Below, one piece after another: positions 1 to 11,155 of a stretch of 64,000 nucleotides of DNA. Location: the NCBI RefSeq assembly GCF_000151665.1, contig NW_013171849.1, positions 1 through 64,000 on the forward strand, written 5' to 3'. The notes under the pieces are model-generated. The model was not told the DNA's origin. It worked only from the letters and a program-made list of their open reading frames with translations, and made no database searches. A program made the translations under genes and the position numbers. Source of the stretch: Blastocystis hominis (taxonomy: Eukaryota > Sar > Bigyra > Opalinata > Blastocystidae). How positions within the stretch are numbered: the stretch's first letter is position 1; the number at the start of each line of letters is the position of its first letter.

Positions 1-3000
1 GAGATGTGGGATCTAGGTTGATAGTAGAAAGGAATTGGCGTAAGAAAGCACGAAACCTGGTTCCTGACCGATGATTGTCGACCAGACAGCCTAGGAACGA
101 TAGTCGAGGACTCAGAATCGGTTGGTCGATTACAACGATGGACAAAGGATCGCAATTGTGGTCATTGTGCAATATAACATATAAAGAAAACTGCCACCAG
201 GTTTCACGCAAATAGTGCCATTTTCTTACTACTATTGTTCCATATTAATGAGGTTTAAGATGGCTACAAGTTGATAAATCATTATTATTATTGATCGAAA
301 GAGCTTTTTGTTATAGTGAAAATAGGATCATTTTGTTATGTGACATGTATCAAATATGGATGAACTCATCAATAGAAATAGGAAGGATGAATCAGTCATT
401 TACCACAAGTATTGTTGTATTTCCTTTGATCTATGACTAATCTGTATACTATAGTCTCGAGATACTTTGAATCAATACTTGGACAATGAATATCTGCAAT
501 AGAATAACAACAAATGTGTATTGTTTCATTTTGGTGCATATTGTGTGATATGAATTGTATCAATGCCCATAATGAATTCACATTCTAAATGTGACAACTA
601 GTAATGTTGCTAGTTCGTGTTATAAGTTGAGAGAAGGAATGAGCAGTATTAACAAACAAGAGTCTTCACAATAGTTATTCTCAATAGTATTGATTGTGAA
701 TAGTTGATGTTTTGTCATCATCATCATCATCATTATTATTATTCTGTATGGGAAGATAGAATAATGTGTATTTGTGATTGATTGTATATTTTGGCTTATT
801 AGTATACTCCATGGAATAGAATACTGTGAAAATAAGATAGATATGTGTGGAATAATCAGAAATGGCCAATATGAATGAAAACAACAATACTAGAATGTAA
901 TAGAATAGTAGAAAATAACATATGTATGAAGTAGCAATGGAAATGAAGTCATTTTCACAAATTATGACGAACAATAGCTGAAATGATGATATTTCACAGG
1001 GATCTGTTTTAGCACATCCTGATACGAATTACATAGATCATGAATAGTTTTGCTTCAAAACAAACAAAATCCAGACAAACACAATTCTGCCATTTCATTG
1101 GTTTAACACAATGTTTGATTCTGTTAAATCCATTTTCATAAAATAACTAATTCTGAGTGGCAGAAACAATATTGTTGATACTTAGTACTGGAATAACCAA
1201 TCGATGAATGAATGAATGATTGGAGTTTGTAGTAAATTCCGTTATTGTTAGTTGGAATGCACAATGATTGGTATATAGTGGTTGGAACTGAATGATTCCT
1301 AGATATTATCACAGATTGTATGCTATATGTGAATAGAATAGTACTGGAATGATTTGTGTAATTGGTCACAATCTAATGAATGAATATGAGTTGGATGTAC
1401 AAAGATTGCATAGCATGGAGATGGTTTGTACCATGAATGAATGAAAGAAAGAAGAAAAGAAAAGAAGAAATAGTATTCATTGCTTAAGATTTTAATCCAT
1501 TCAATGATATGTATTAGTTATTTATTATGAATGTAATACGTGATTATGATAATGAAGAGTGAATGAGAGAGAATCGAAATGAATGGGAATGTGATTGGTT
1601 GTGATATTGGAGTTGGATTCGATTCGATTTCAGCAATTCAACACTGAAATGAAAACAAATGAATGAATGAGTAATCCTACAAACATCGATTTGAATTGAG
1701 TGCATACTGTGATTATGTATATTTTGTACCATAAGAATGAATGATGGATTGTTGACAAGGAAATATCGTTAAATCTGTATAAAGTGGACCAATCATGTGA
1801 ATTGCAATGGGATATTTGAATGATTATACGATCAAATCAATGAATAAATGAATGATATCTTATCTAAGAATTGATTGACAATCTCAATACACTACTCACA
1901 ACCAATGATCTGTAAATCAGTAACAAGGATGTCATTCATTCATTCAATCTATTCTATATTCATTCATAGTATCATATTTGATTCACTTTGATTTGGATGG
2001 TTGATTGAATGATTGAATCAACCAACAAATCATTGAATCATTGAATGAACGAATGAAAGATTCTCTCTCTGTGGAGTGATTCACAAAACAACAAAGACCT
2101 TTATCACAACCAATGAACTGTAATTCTGCATCAATAATGTCATCGATTCAATCATTCATTCATTCAATCATTTGTTCATGCTTTTAGAACTGTTTAGCGC
2201 ATGATTGATTGATTGATTGATTGAATCGATGCCTATTCTGTATACTCTTTCATAATATGAATCTATCAAACAACAAAGCAAATAACAACAATAATAACGA
2301 CAATGAATTCGTTAAAATGACACAGCAACAATAATAATAGTAATAGAAATCAATGAGAATAATAATATGATTATGTGTTCAAAAGCAATGTCTAGAACAG
2401 AAATGAAATGAAATGAAATGAAATGAAGTAATGAGCAGCAACAACATAATAGAAACGAACAATAACATGAGTAATAATCCAAATGGATGAATTGTGAACT
2501 CAATGCAGTGTCCGATATCGAATCAATACCAAATTGATGTAGAACAAACAATGTGTATGTGAATAACAAGCAATAATGAGAATAATAACAGTAAAAGGAA
2601 TGAGAAGAATAAGAATATCTGAGAACAATCCATAGCTATTGATGATACATAATAATAATAGTAATCATCATAGAAAGAGATATTGAAACAATCATATGTG
2701 TAGTTTAATAAAGAAATAAGGAAAGAACCAAATCCATGATAATAATAGTCATATTATTGGTAATATGAGTATTATTATTATCATGGATCAATCAATCAAT
2801 CAATCAATAATACTTACTGATCGATTCTGAATAATAGATCAATTAGATTGTTATGTGGAATGATCGAAATGAAGAACAAGCTCGATATGTGAAAACAAAC
2901 AAATACCAAGAATGCATATCAATTTCAAACAATCCACATAATTGAATGAATCTATGTGAATCGATTCAGATTTAAATATAAATGAAGAGAAGATCATTTG

Positions 3001-4215
3001 ATTGTCGGTTTGCATGGAAAGATTGATTGTTGTCACGAAACATCAATCGGATTGATTTGAAATGATTTCGTATTGTAGGTTCTGATTATTGATTAAATCA
3101 ATTGATAGATAGTTTGGTACATTGCTTACTACGACTACTACTACTATTATTGTTGTTGTTGTTGCTGTGGATGTTGCTGCTACTGCTATTGCCACCTCTC
3201 TCTTTCTCCCCTACCATTCATTCATTGATTCCAGACCATCAAAATCGATAACAATATTCCTTGTCAACAATAGAAGAAATGGAATCAATGAAAGCAAAGA
3301 ATCAAGTGTTTCCTTTATGACAATCAATAATCCATTAATCTCTGAATGAATGAATGAATGAATGAGTAAGTGATGAAGGAAAACAGAATGAATGAATGAA
3401 TGAACAAGAAGGAAAACAATATGTGTATCATGTGATATCGGATACTGGAAGGTAGGGGAGAAAGATGGGATGATGATGATTCAACTTCATTGACACTTCG
3501 AAGTAACAATGAATTGATTGGTTATGATTTGTTTTGGATCTTCCAAGTCTAACATCACTAACTTCTGTATAATGGAGTTTCTGTTGTCCTCGTTTTGGTG
3601 ACATTGGAAAGTGGATCTATATATTGAATAGAGATGGTAAATAGATATTCCAAATCTGTTTCAAAATGTCAATCTACTTGTATCATTGGGGTATGTTCAA
3701 TCGAAATCGATTCGAGTATTGTTGATAAATAGAATGGAATTGATTTCATATGATTTTCATAGATTTCAATTCCATTTGGTAAGTCTAAGCTTATCTTATC
3801 TTATCTTGTTAGGTGATTTGATTTGATTTGATTTGATCCGTTAAATAGGAACACATTTCGATTGATTATGATTGGAACAATTCTATCTGGTTCATTTTAC
3901 AATGATCTGTGGAATTTGTATTGTTGTTTCAAACTGATGGCACATGATTGATTCTATGATTGGTTAAAATGGATATATAATAATAGTGATGATGATGATG
4001 ATGATGAACATAAAACAAACAAAAATAAGCAAAACAAAACATGGAACAATCCAAACAAATAATCACATATTTCCTTATGAGAATTGAATCAATAAGAATC
4101 GACACAATCCAATTTGTCTGGTGGATAGTGAATAATAAGATGAATGTTAGAATAGAAAAAGGGAATAATAAAGAAAAAGAAAATACAAAAAAGAAAAACT
4201 AAAAACAAATTAGAA
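1..4215. other. AT-rich microsatellite flank without recognised gene
   Basis: This stretch is AT-rich and dense in short tandem repeats. Examples are GAAT/ATTC tetramers (for example about 3345-3410), a GAAAT pentamer run near 2398-2430, ATC/GAT triplets near 716-740 and 3985-4005, and ACT followed by GTT runs near 3130-3175. Short open frames occur on both strands, but all consist of repeat translation (Ser/His/Ile-rich on the minus strand) and resemble no family I know. I see no credible gene, tRNA or rRNA. Its repeat content differs from the AT-rich DNA at 27032-51793. Confidence 0.6.
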
Positions 4216-4441
4216 AGTAGTAGGGGATGACGGGAAACACGCGGAAATCCATTTCCTACCAAATAACCGCGGCAACCCATTTTCGATCATTTTCTGCCAT
4301 TTCCACCATTTTCTGCCATTGCCTGCCTGGCTACCGTATTGTCCATAACAAGAAACGCGCGGAAACCCATGGCTGCCAATTTCGGCAAATTTCTGCAATG
4401 TTAACCTGACTTCCATTGTAGGCCATGGTATCCATGGTTGT
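4216..4441 (+). repeat. Left terminal inverted repeat of copy 1
   Basis: The reverse complement matches 26720-27031 with indels. It begins AGTAGTAGGG, contains the blocks ACACGCGGAAATCC and AACCGCGG, and has several TTTTCTGCCATT-type short repeats. It ends at the palindrome-like GGTATCCATGG. The right-hand repeat is longer because its internal blocks are repeated more often. Short open frames reading through it are not genes. Confidence 0.88.
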
Positions 4442-4445
4442 GATG

Positions 4446-4489
4446 GGGGCAACGTACGTTGCCCCGGGAGGAATCGAAGATTCCTCCCC
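4446..4489. repeat. Double-hairpin element between left TIR and first gene
   Basis: Two perfect back-to-back hairpins meet at CCCCGGG. The first has arms GGGGCAACG/CGTTGCCCC and the second GAGGAATC/GATTCCTC. The same element stands in copy 2 at 52134-52178, so it predates the split of the copies. It lies 36-80 nt before the first start codon. Confidence 0.85.
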
Positions 4490-5220
4490 ATTGTCTTGTT
4501 GACTAAGGTAAAGAGAGAAAGACCATGCACTACTCCATGCTTATTCAAGGCTCACCTACCAACGGCTCATTTACATGGGTTAATCCGTACAAGTACAAGA
4601 ATCCCTATATCACTTCCATGACTGTCCTGTTTCATCCTAATGGTTCGATGTTTAATAACGTAGACACGACCAATGCCTGGTTCACCTAACAGCAATGACG
4701 AGAAGGTAACGATCCCTGCTGGTTATTACACGATCAGTGAGATCATTGCCTTGCTCAATATGATGACCGATACTACATTTTCCATATCGACGAATGCCTC
4801 GTCGTTCGGCTGTATCTGGATTCAGTCCCCACACACCATTGATTTCACAGATGCACCTGACATTTGTGAGATCCTCGGCTTCGATGGACGAACGGTCATT
4901 CTACCTGCTTCGTTCAGTGGATCGAATGTGATTGATATCACGCGAAATCGCCAAGTGATCCAGGTCTACTCGACGATCGTGCGATCATCGGACCTGAAGA
5001 TTGCCAACCAGAACAACAACCTGCTCACCACGATGATTATTGACGATCCAACGGCTGACTACGTGCGAACTGTGGAAGACGTGTGCATACCAATGATCAC
5101 TCGGTTTGATCAATTGATGTTCGTGTTCCGCGATATGGATGGCAAGATGATGCGATTGAACGGCGAATTCGAACTCCAGTTGACGATTGAGGACGTGATG
5201 GAGGAAGTGCCTTCATCGAT

Positions 5221-5262
5221 GGGGGAAGCTTCGCTTCCCCCGGGGGTGACGATGTCACCCCC
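5221..5262. repeat. Double-hairpin element inside a coding region, copy-1 specific
   Basis: Arms are GGGGGAAGC/GCTTCCCCC and GGGGGTGAC/GTCACCCCC. It is 42 nt, so the frame is kept and it adds a Gly/Pro/Ser-rich stretch. The corresponding place in copy 2 (about 52880-52915) has an unrelated short sequence and no hairpin. Confidence 0.85.
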
Positions 5263-6948
5263 AACGATTGTCTCTGCAAACCAGTTCAGTATGATCGAAG
5301 TGTTCAGTAATACCACCAAGAAGGAAGTGAAGCTGGACAATCCTCTCTCGTTCGACCAGTGCTACATCTCGTCTGTGTCGTTGTATACGGACTTCGTGTT
5401 GCACAACGTGCCGACTGATCAAGTGGTGCTAATCAATGCTGGCGCTACGATTCAAGAGATCGCGATACCACGCGGTGCATACGACATCGAAACGATCATT
5501 GCAAAGCTGAATGCAAGTGATGCCCTGTTCGAATTGGTGTATAGCGGTGAGAATGCGTTCCACATCACGGTAGATCACTTCTACATGATCGATTTCACGA
5601 AGGCACCAGAAATCAAATCGATCCTCGGATTCGAATCGGACATCTTGGTGAAAGGAGTGGATAACCCGAAGCGCTACTACTTGTCGTCCTCATGTAATCA
5701 CGTGGTTGTTACTGATGGCAGGGAATCGCACATGTTGACATTGCCTGTCGGTTACTACACGTTCAGCGAGTTTATCGAGGCTGTCGGTGCTGAGATGGTG
5801 AAAGTGCTTCCACTCACATCCATGACGATCGAGAATGATCATGTTCGCTTCAATGTCCAAGCAGACGGATGGTATTTCGATCGATCCAGTGTTGACACGA
5901 CGATCGATGGTTTTGGTTGGACTCCATGGTTCAAATTGGCATCAACGGTACGCAATCTGTGCATCGAACGACCAGTGGAAGCTTCGTTCAACCCTGAAAG
6001 CGATTCACCACCTGATATGACGAATGATCAAGGTATTGGTGGTCATGCGTACATAGGATCAAACACCTTCATTGCGTATGACTGGAAAATGCGTACGACT
6101 GATAATCGGTTCCTGCTAAAGCCTCTCGCGACATACACGATGCGTTTAGCTGATGGTTCAGTACTCGATAGTGGTGAATTCTACATAACGGAAGATACGT
6201 CTACCCCGATCAAGATGAATACTCTTACAACCACATGTTTTAATGAACTCAATGCTCGATATGCGAGTGCTATGGAACTACCTCCATCTCACCAGAATGC
6301 GATTGCGTGGACGGTGAATGACAATAGAGAAAGCATGTCATGGACTGCGAAGGACTATGCACCAGAATTGGAATTGCATATCACATCGGAAAATACAGGT
6401 GACTTGGTGTCATCGAATGGTTCTTCGATTGGACCTTGGTATTCCAAGGATAGTATATATCACACGAAAGTGTTTATCGATACGACGAATTTTATACTTG
6501 GAATACGTGGATATGGCGAAAGACCTCTCACAATCCAACGAGGTCATTATAGCGCTATTGATATCGTGAATATGATCGCTAATGTGATCAATAAGATATA
6601 TGTAGATGCGTCTCTCGGAGGGTACTTGGTATATGTCATTGCAGATAATGGTGGTCGAGTACCAATGGGATGTCGAAATGGTACAGAACCACGATTCATA
6701 TTGTTTTGTGATAATCCATGTTTCAAGATTATACCCGGACCATACGCTGAACCAGGTGGTGTGTATCTGTCTTGTTATTTCGAGTTTTATCGCAATTACT
6801 ACATCAGAATGCCCGAGTTGACATCACCTTACGAGTTTGCGATGGCAAACATCGATGGTCTGAATGTGACGAATATGATCAAAGGTAGTACGTATTCCGA
6901 TCGTGCTGTGTCGATCGAATTCATACAACCGACACGTGTTACGTATGT

Positions 6949-6986
6949 GGGGAAGCAAAGCTTCCCCGGGGCAGCTTCGCTGCCCC
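6949..6986. repeat. Double-hairpin element inside a coding region, shared
   Basis: Arms are GGGGAAGC/GCTTCCCC and GGGGCAGC/GCTGCCCC, joined directly. It is read through in frame and is identical at 54586-54623 in copy 2. A related single hairpin follows at 7113-7132 (GGGAAGC/GCTTCCC). Confidence 0.85.
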
Positions 6987-7687
6987 ACTATGTGAGGAAT
7001 GATGAAGTTGTTGTTCCATCATTGGCTACCTTCGTTGACTGGGAACAATCTGAGTCGTACACGGCTAACACGACGATTCGCTTACCCGTACGGAATGATG
7101 ACACTGGACGAAGAGGGAAGCAGTGCTTCCCCCGAGACTGATATCACGTACACAGATGACGTTCAGACATTCACGTGGACCATACCATCACGGTTGACAC
7201 AGGCTGACATGATATGGCACATGAACCAGTGTTTTGACTCGGCTGCACTTGACATACGATGGAAAGCTGAGACAGATGGGTACTACATTCACGCTGACCA
7301 CGTGTTCTCGTTGAGTGGCAACCTGGGAACCATAGTTCCCGCTTCAGGATCGCAATCGCATACATGGCGTATCCCTTTCGACGATGGTGTGTACTATGCC
7401 AACTATGGTCCGATGGTTGCCGAGTATCCTGTCGATATCACGAACGGTCTATCGAACATACAGCTGTATTGCAACATCGTGAAAAGCAAGACGATACCAC
7501 TGCTTGCGAATGTCCCGATGGACAGCTTGTACAAGAATTACGTCTACAAGAATCGCATGTTGGTACCATGTTCTGAATTGCTTGATCGCATCGTGTACGA
7601 GTTGAAGGACGAAAATGGTGACCCGCTATCGTTCATTGGGAACGTGTACCTGCTAATCGGATTCACCGTTTCAGGAGGAAATAATAA

Positions 7688-8020
7688 ATGAATCTAGTGT
7701 TCAACATTGCTCGAACGTACGAACATGAATTCACAAGTAACAATCTCATCAAAAGCGACATGGTAATCGACAGAGTGACTATGAAGGGAGAATCGCCTGG
7801 CACCTGCCTTGTCCTTGATCGAGTGAACAACATGCAAGAACGACGACAGTCTCCGTTGGTTGTATTGAACGAGGAGTTTACGGAGAATGCACACATGAAC
7901 GTCGTGGTACCCAAAAGTCGCAAATGGTCATTCTCGTTGACCGATAAGACCGGTGCAACGATTGCCCTGCCAATGCCGATTACAGTGTGCATTCACTTCC
8001 ACACAATAAATGAGTCATAA
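7688..8020 (+). CDS. Small unidentified protein in the virion gene block
   Basis: This 110-residue protein has no motif I recognise. It alternates short beta-type stretches with polar turns and has no signal peptide or membrane segment. The start is fixed by an ATGA overlap with the stop of the gene upstream and by the TAAATG context. Its own end overlaps the next start by 11 nt. The copy-2 version (55324-55656) differs by one residue (His/Tyr near the C-terminus), so it is under constraint or the copies are young. Its place between two module-type virion proteins suggests a structural or assembly role, which is inference. Confidence 0.7.
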   Translation: MNLVFNIARTYEHEFTSNNLIKSDMVIDRVTMKGESPGTCLVLDRVNNMQERRQSPLVVLNEEFTENAHMNVVVPKSRKWSFSLTDKTGATIALPMPITVCIHFHTINES

Positions 8021-8705
8021 TCGTGCACTACCGGTAAGTGTGATTAACCACAATACAGTAATTCCGAAGAACAACGAACGATACCATGAAACGTTCAACA
8101 CAGTGATCATGCCTCGTGACCTTGTGTACAAGATCACTTCGATTACATGCAAGATCGATACCACTTCTCTCTGGAACATTCGTGCAATGAATGTCGTGAA
8201 GGTTCAAATGTTGTCAGGGTTTGAAATGGTGTACAACGTCGGTCCTGGCTACTACTCGATTACCGAGTTATGCCGTGCGATAGCCGATTCCATCCAGGTA
8301 GACGATGTTAACCGAGCATACTTGAACAGTGATGTGGCGACCGCTGTTGACCTTAGTGGCGCGCCTGATTACACGAGTATCCTCAAGTTGGAAGGTATCG
8401 TTGAGGCAGGTATGGTAGCGAGTGAACCCTACGACATCACGAATGGCATGAGTGTGATCCGAGTCTACAGTAGTATCAATGCTCAAACATTCGGTCTGAA
8501 GAGTCCGTTGATCGATAACCTGATTCATGTATCGATGGGACTGAACAACATGATCACCTGGGACAACCTATCGATCGATGTGATTGAACAATCGAACCTG
8601 GACTACATTGATTGGGTACTGACGGACGCGAATGACCGTCCGATCTCATTGAATTCGAATGTCTACATCTCATTCACGATATCTTGTTACACCAAAGTAA
8701 AGTAG
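8010..8705 (+). CDS. Single-module virion-type protein
   Basis: This 231-residue protein contains one copy of the module repeated in the large first gene: a PGYYSITELC-type motif near residue 78, DLSGAPDYTSIL near 113 and an I-R-VYSSI strand near 152, then a C-terminal beta-rich tail. The start ATG lies in TAAATGA and overlaps the preceding stop. It is probably a minor capsid, penton or vertex-type component, by analogy with Maverick proteins of the same pattern (family knowledge from memory). In copy 2 its stop TAA touches the next ATG, whereas here a degenerate hairpin stretch (about 8704-8743) separates the two genes. Confidence 0.72.
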   Translation: MSHNRALPVSVINHNTVIPKNNERYHETFNTVIMPRDLVYKITSITCKIDTTSLWNIRAMNVVKVQMLSGFEMVYNVGPGYYSITELCRAIADSIQVDDVNRAYLNSDVATAVDLSGAPDYTSILKLEGIVEAGMVASEPYDITNGMSVIRVYSSINAQTFGLKSPLIDNLIHVSMGLNNMITWDNLSIDVIEQSNLDYIDWVLTDANDRPISLNSNVYISFTISCYTKVK

Positions 8706-8747
8706 GGGAGACGGCAAAGTCGCCCCACATTGTTCCTCCCATAGTAA

Positions 8748-11000
8748 ATGGATGAATACGTTGCTACAATTCCAATCATTCGATACAAGCCACACAAAGT
8801 GAAGTCGAGAAACATGATGGACAAGATGTTGAATCGTTATTTCGATAAAGTCGTTGAAAGTGAATTCAATCAACAGCGAATGAGGAGCGAACAATGGCGA
8901 CAGAAGCGAACCTTGTTTGATTCGTACATGAATCTCTCACCCGCTGAACGTCGCCGTGTATCCGTCTCTGACATGCGTGGATATCAAATGCAGCGAATTG
9001 ACGATGAGAACGTACTGTTGTACTCATTCGAGGACAATGTGGTCTACAATGCTAAAATTGACAAACAATTCAACAAGATCATTGTCCAGTCTGTGAATCA
9101 CAAGTTGTCTGATATGGAGAAACGAGCTATCTTTGATAATCCATTTGGATATGAACCTGTATCACCCTATCGTATCATCTTCCCTACGACACAGGCCGGC
9201 AAATTACAAATCGTGAATTTGCCTGGTGATCTTGGAGCCAGCATCAACGAAATGAAGAATGCTGCTGATGCCATAACGGGTGCAGCTCAACAGATGGGAG
9301 AAAGTATCAACACATTTGCTCAACAGAGTGCAATAATTCATAATGATTTTGCTGGCTTGCGAGACGATGTGACAGAACAAGGTGATCCAGATCGAGATGT
9401 CCTGCTGTGGAATGAGGATAATACTACGGCATATAAAAGAGGTGTGACACACACTACGAAACGAGGTAGTACGAAATATAGAGATTTGGTAGCTGAAGGT
9501 CGCGTTGAACGTGATCGGTGGTTGATCAAACCTGAACAACAACCTCTGAATGTGACGAATCAGATCGTACAACAGATGGATGTGACGTCCATTATCACCA
9601 AGTTGGATGAAGTGATTGCTGTGATGAACAGCTTTGATATCCAGGTGAACCTTGTCAATATTTACAGAGTAGTCACCCAAGTAGCAGAACGAATCAACTT
9701 CTTAGAAGATGCGGAGAAGGGCTATCCTAAGATGTTGGAATTGTTGAATGGTGTTAATGATAAATTGCAAAATGCGAACCAAGAAATCAAGTTGTTGAAT
9801 GATCGATATGCTGAACTGGCAAGAAGCATTGCGACAGGAGACGACAAGTTGATCCAGAGTATTGGTGACTTGGTAAATCAACAGAAAGCGGTGATTGAAA
9901 ATAGTAATCAGTATTTGCAACAAGTCGAAGCTCGTCTGCAAGGTAATGAAAACAAACCCGATCCTCCTGCAATTGCTGATATCGTAGCAATGATTCCAAG
10001 ACAAAGTGAAATGCGAATCGATGAATTGTTGGAGTTCATGAAGAATCAGTACAATGATTTCTTGAAACAATGGCTAGAGCGAAATAGCTTCATTCAGCAA
10101 TTCGTATCTGCTGAGTTGGGAAAAGCATATGAAGCAATCAACAAATGGTTGGTTGAATCATTCAATCGATTCACACCTTTGCTTCAAAACGTGTCAAATG
10201 AATTGCAGACTACGAATCAGAATCTGATAGCTCTTGGCAATGCGGTTGAAAATGAGGGAAAGGCGACTAGGCATCAATTGTCGGATGAGGGAAAGGCGAC
10301 TAGGCAGCAATTATTGGATGGCACGAATGCTCTGGGTAAAGAAATAGAAACTACGAATAAACATTTGCTAGCTCTTGAAAACGGGCAGACTCAGACTGGT
10401 AACTTGCTGACAGATGTTGCTAATGGATTTTATAATAATCAGATGGTCCAGCAACAAATAATGGATCAGAATATGCAAATGAATGACAGGATGAATCAGG
10501 CTTATAGACGGATCATGAATCAACCACAAATTCAAGCTGTGATCTATTTGGGTGATCGTCAACCTGAAATTGTAAATACTCAAGGATTTACACCTCAAGC
10601 AATCGAACAAGTAAATCAAGTCGCAGCCCTGATCGACGAAGGTAATAACGAAGATAATGCTACTGCTGATGAGATTGAAAAAGAAATGATTCGTAATGAT
10701 TTCATTGCTTTCTCAAGTCTGCTTGCTCGCAATGTAAACAATCCTAATTTCACTCAATTTGCAAATGACGTCGGATTTTCTCGTCTATTCAAAGCCTATC
10801 GTGAGCGTAATGAAGACGAGTATTTGATGAATTTCTTCATACAGGTAGCTAATAGCAATAATTTAACTCCTCAATATTTAGCCGATGTGAAGAAGTACAT
10901 CAGATTCCACATTGTTGCAACAGGAACTTACGAAGAATATCTTCAGCGAACATATAACACGATCCAGGATATGTTCAAAGCAGAAGGAGCTAGTCACTAG
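8748..11000 (+). CDS. Long coiled-coil virion-type protein
   Basis: The protein has 750 residues. The first 160 are basic and fairly conserved between copies, containing NPFGYEPVSPYRIIFPT. From about residue 170 to 600 the sequence is Gln/Asn/Leu-rich with heptad character and repeated GKATR-QLL and TGNLL type units, typical of long trimeric or dimeric coiled coils. A globular end of about 130 residues follows. The start has the AGTAAATGG context. Unlike its neighbours, which are almost identical between copies, it differs strongly from the 821-residue copy-2 version. A tail-, fibre- or core-scaffold-like role is inference. Confidence 0.75.
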   Translation: MDEYVATIPIIRYKPHKVKSRNMMDKMLNRYFDKVVESEFNQQRMRSEQWRQKRTLFDSYMNLSPAERRRVSVSDMRGYQMQRIDDENVLLYSFEDNVVYNAKIDKQFNKIIVQSVNHKLSDMEKRAIFDNPFGYEPVSPYRIIFPTTQAGKLQIVNLPGDLGASINEMKNAADAITGAAQQMGESINTFAQQSAIIHNDFAGLRDDVTEQGDPDRDVLLWNEDNTTAYKRGVTHTTKRGSTKYRDLVAEGRVERDRWLIKPEQQPLNVTNQIVQQMDVTSIITKLDEVIAVMNSFDIQVNLVNIYRVVTQVAERINFLEDAEKGYPKMLELLNGVNDKLQNANQEIKLLNDRYAELARSIATGDDKLIQSIGDLVNQQKAVIENSNQYLQQVEARLQGNENKPDPPAIADIVAMIPRQSEMRIDELLEFMKNQYNDFLKQWLERNSFIQQFVSAELGKAYEAINKWLVESFNRFTPLLQNVSNELQTTNQNLIALGNAVENEGKATRHQLSDEGKATRQQLLDGTNALGKEIETTNKHLLALENGQTQTGNLLTDVANGFYNNQMVQQQIMDQNMQMNDRMNQAYRRIMNQPQIQAVIYLGDRQPEIVNTQGFTPQAIEQVNQVAALIDEGNNEDNATADEIEKEMIRNDFIAFSSLLARNVNNPNFTQFANDVGFSRLFKAYRERNEDEYLMNFFIQVANSNNLTPQYLADVKKYIRFHIVATGTYEEYLQRTYNTIQDMFKAEGASH

Positions 11001-11043
11001 AGGGAATGTAGGGGTTGTCTTCGACAAAGGGGAGACATTATTC

Positions 11044-11054
11044 TTTTCACTTTG
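11044..11054 (+). promoter_or_regulatory. Gene-end motif TTTTCACTTTG
   Basis: The motif lies just downstream of the coiled-coil gene. The same word recurs after most viral genes and always reads in the direction of the gene that has just ended, so a 3'-end or termination signal is likely. It is kept in copy 2 at 58831-58841. Confidence 0.5.
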
Positions 11055-11061
11055 TACGAAT

Positions 11062-11147
11062 GGGGAAGCTACGCTTCCCCGGGGAGAATGAAATTCTCCC
11101 CATACATAGGGCGTCTTAGTCGCCCCGGGGAAATCGTAGATTTCCCC
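11062..11147. repeat. Two adjacent double-hairpin elements
   Basis: Element one is 11062-11101 (arms GGGGAAGC/GCTTCCCC and GGGGAGAAT/ATTCTCCCC). Element two is 11109-11147 (arms GGGCG-C/G-CGCCC and GGGGAAATC/GATTTCCCC). CATACATA occurs at 11101-11108 and again at 11147-11154, flanking element two as a direct repeat. Copy 2 has only one double hairpin here (58849-58887) and one ATACATA. Confidence 0.85.
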
Positions 11148-11155
11148 ATACATAA

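Larger units (their letters stand above)
4525..7691 (+). pseudogene. Multi-module virion-type protein, frameshifted copy
   Basis: This is the broken counterpart of the intact gene at 52214-55327. The start at 4525 is conserved with copy 2. Near 4674 copy 1 has four extra bases relative to copy 2, which brings a stop. A second frame change (one extra base) lies near 7084. The large open piece is 4673-7141 and the last piece 6999-7691. The protein repeats a module with a GYY-type motif, an I-DF-x-APEI-x-ILGF-type motif and an I-x-VYS/YC-x-IV strand, a pattern I associate with Maverick-encoded structural proteins of invertebrates (from memory). Its last codon overlaps the next start in an ATGA. 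Two double-hairpin elements lie inside it. The exact virion role is unknown. Confidence 0.75.

Noticed and set aside
396-3509. Numerous 60-100 codon frames in the left flank
   Set aside because: They are translations of ATTC/GAAT and triplet microsatellites with no conserved pattern.
4210-4548. 112-codon minus-strand frame across the left TIR (repeated in copy 2)
   Set aside because: It is translation of the terminal repeat and hairpin; its presence in both TIRs reflects repeat identity, not coding.
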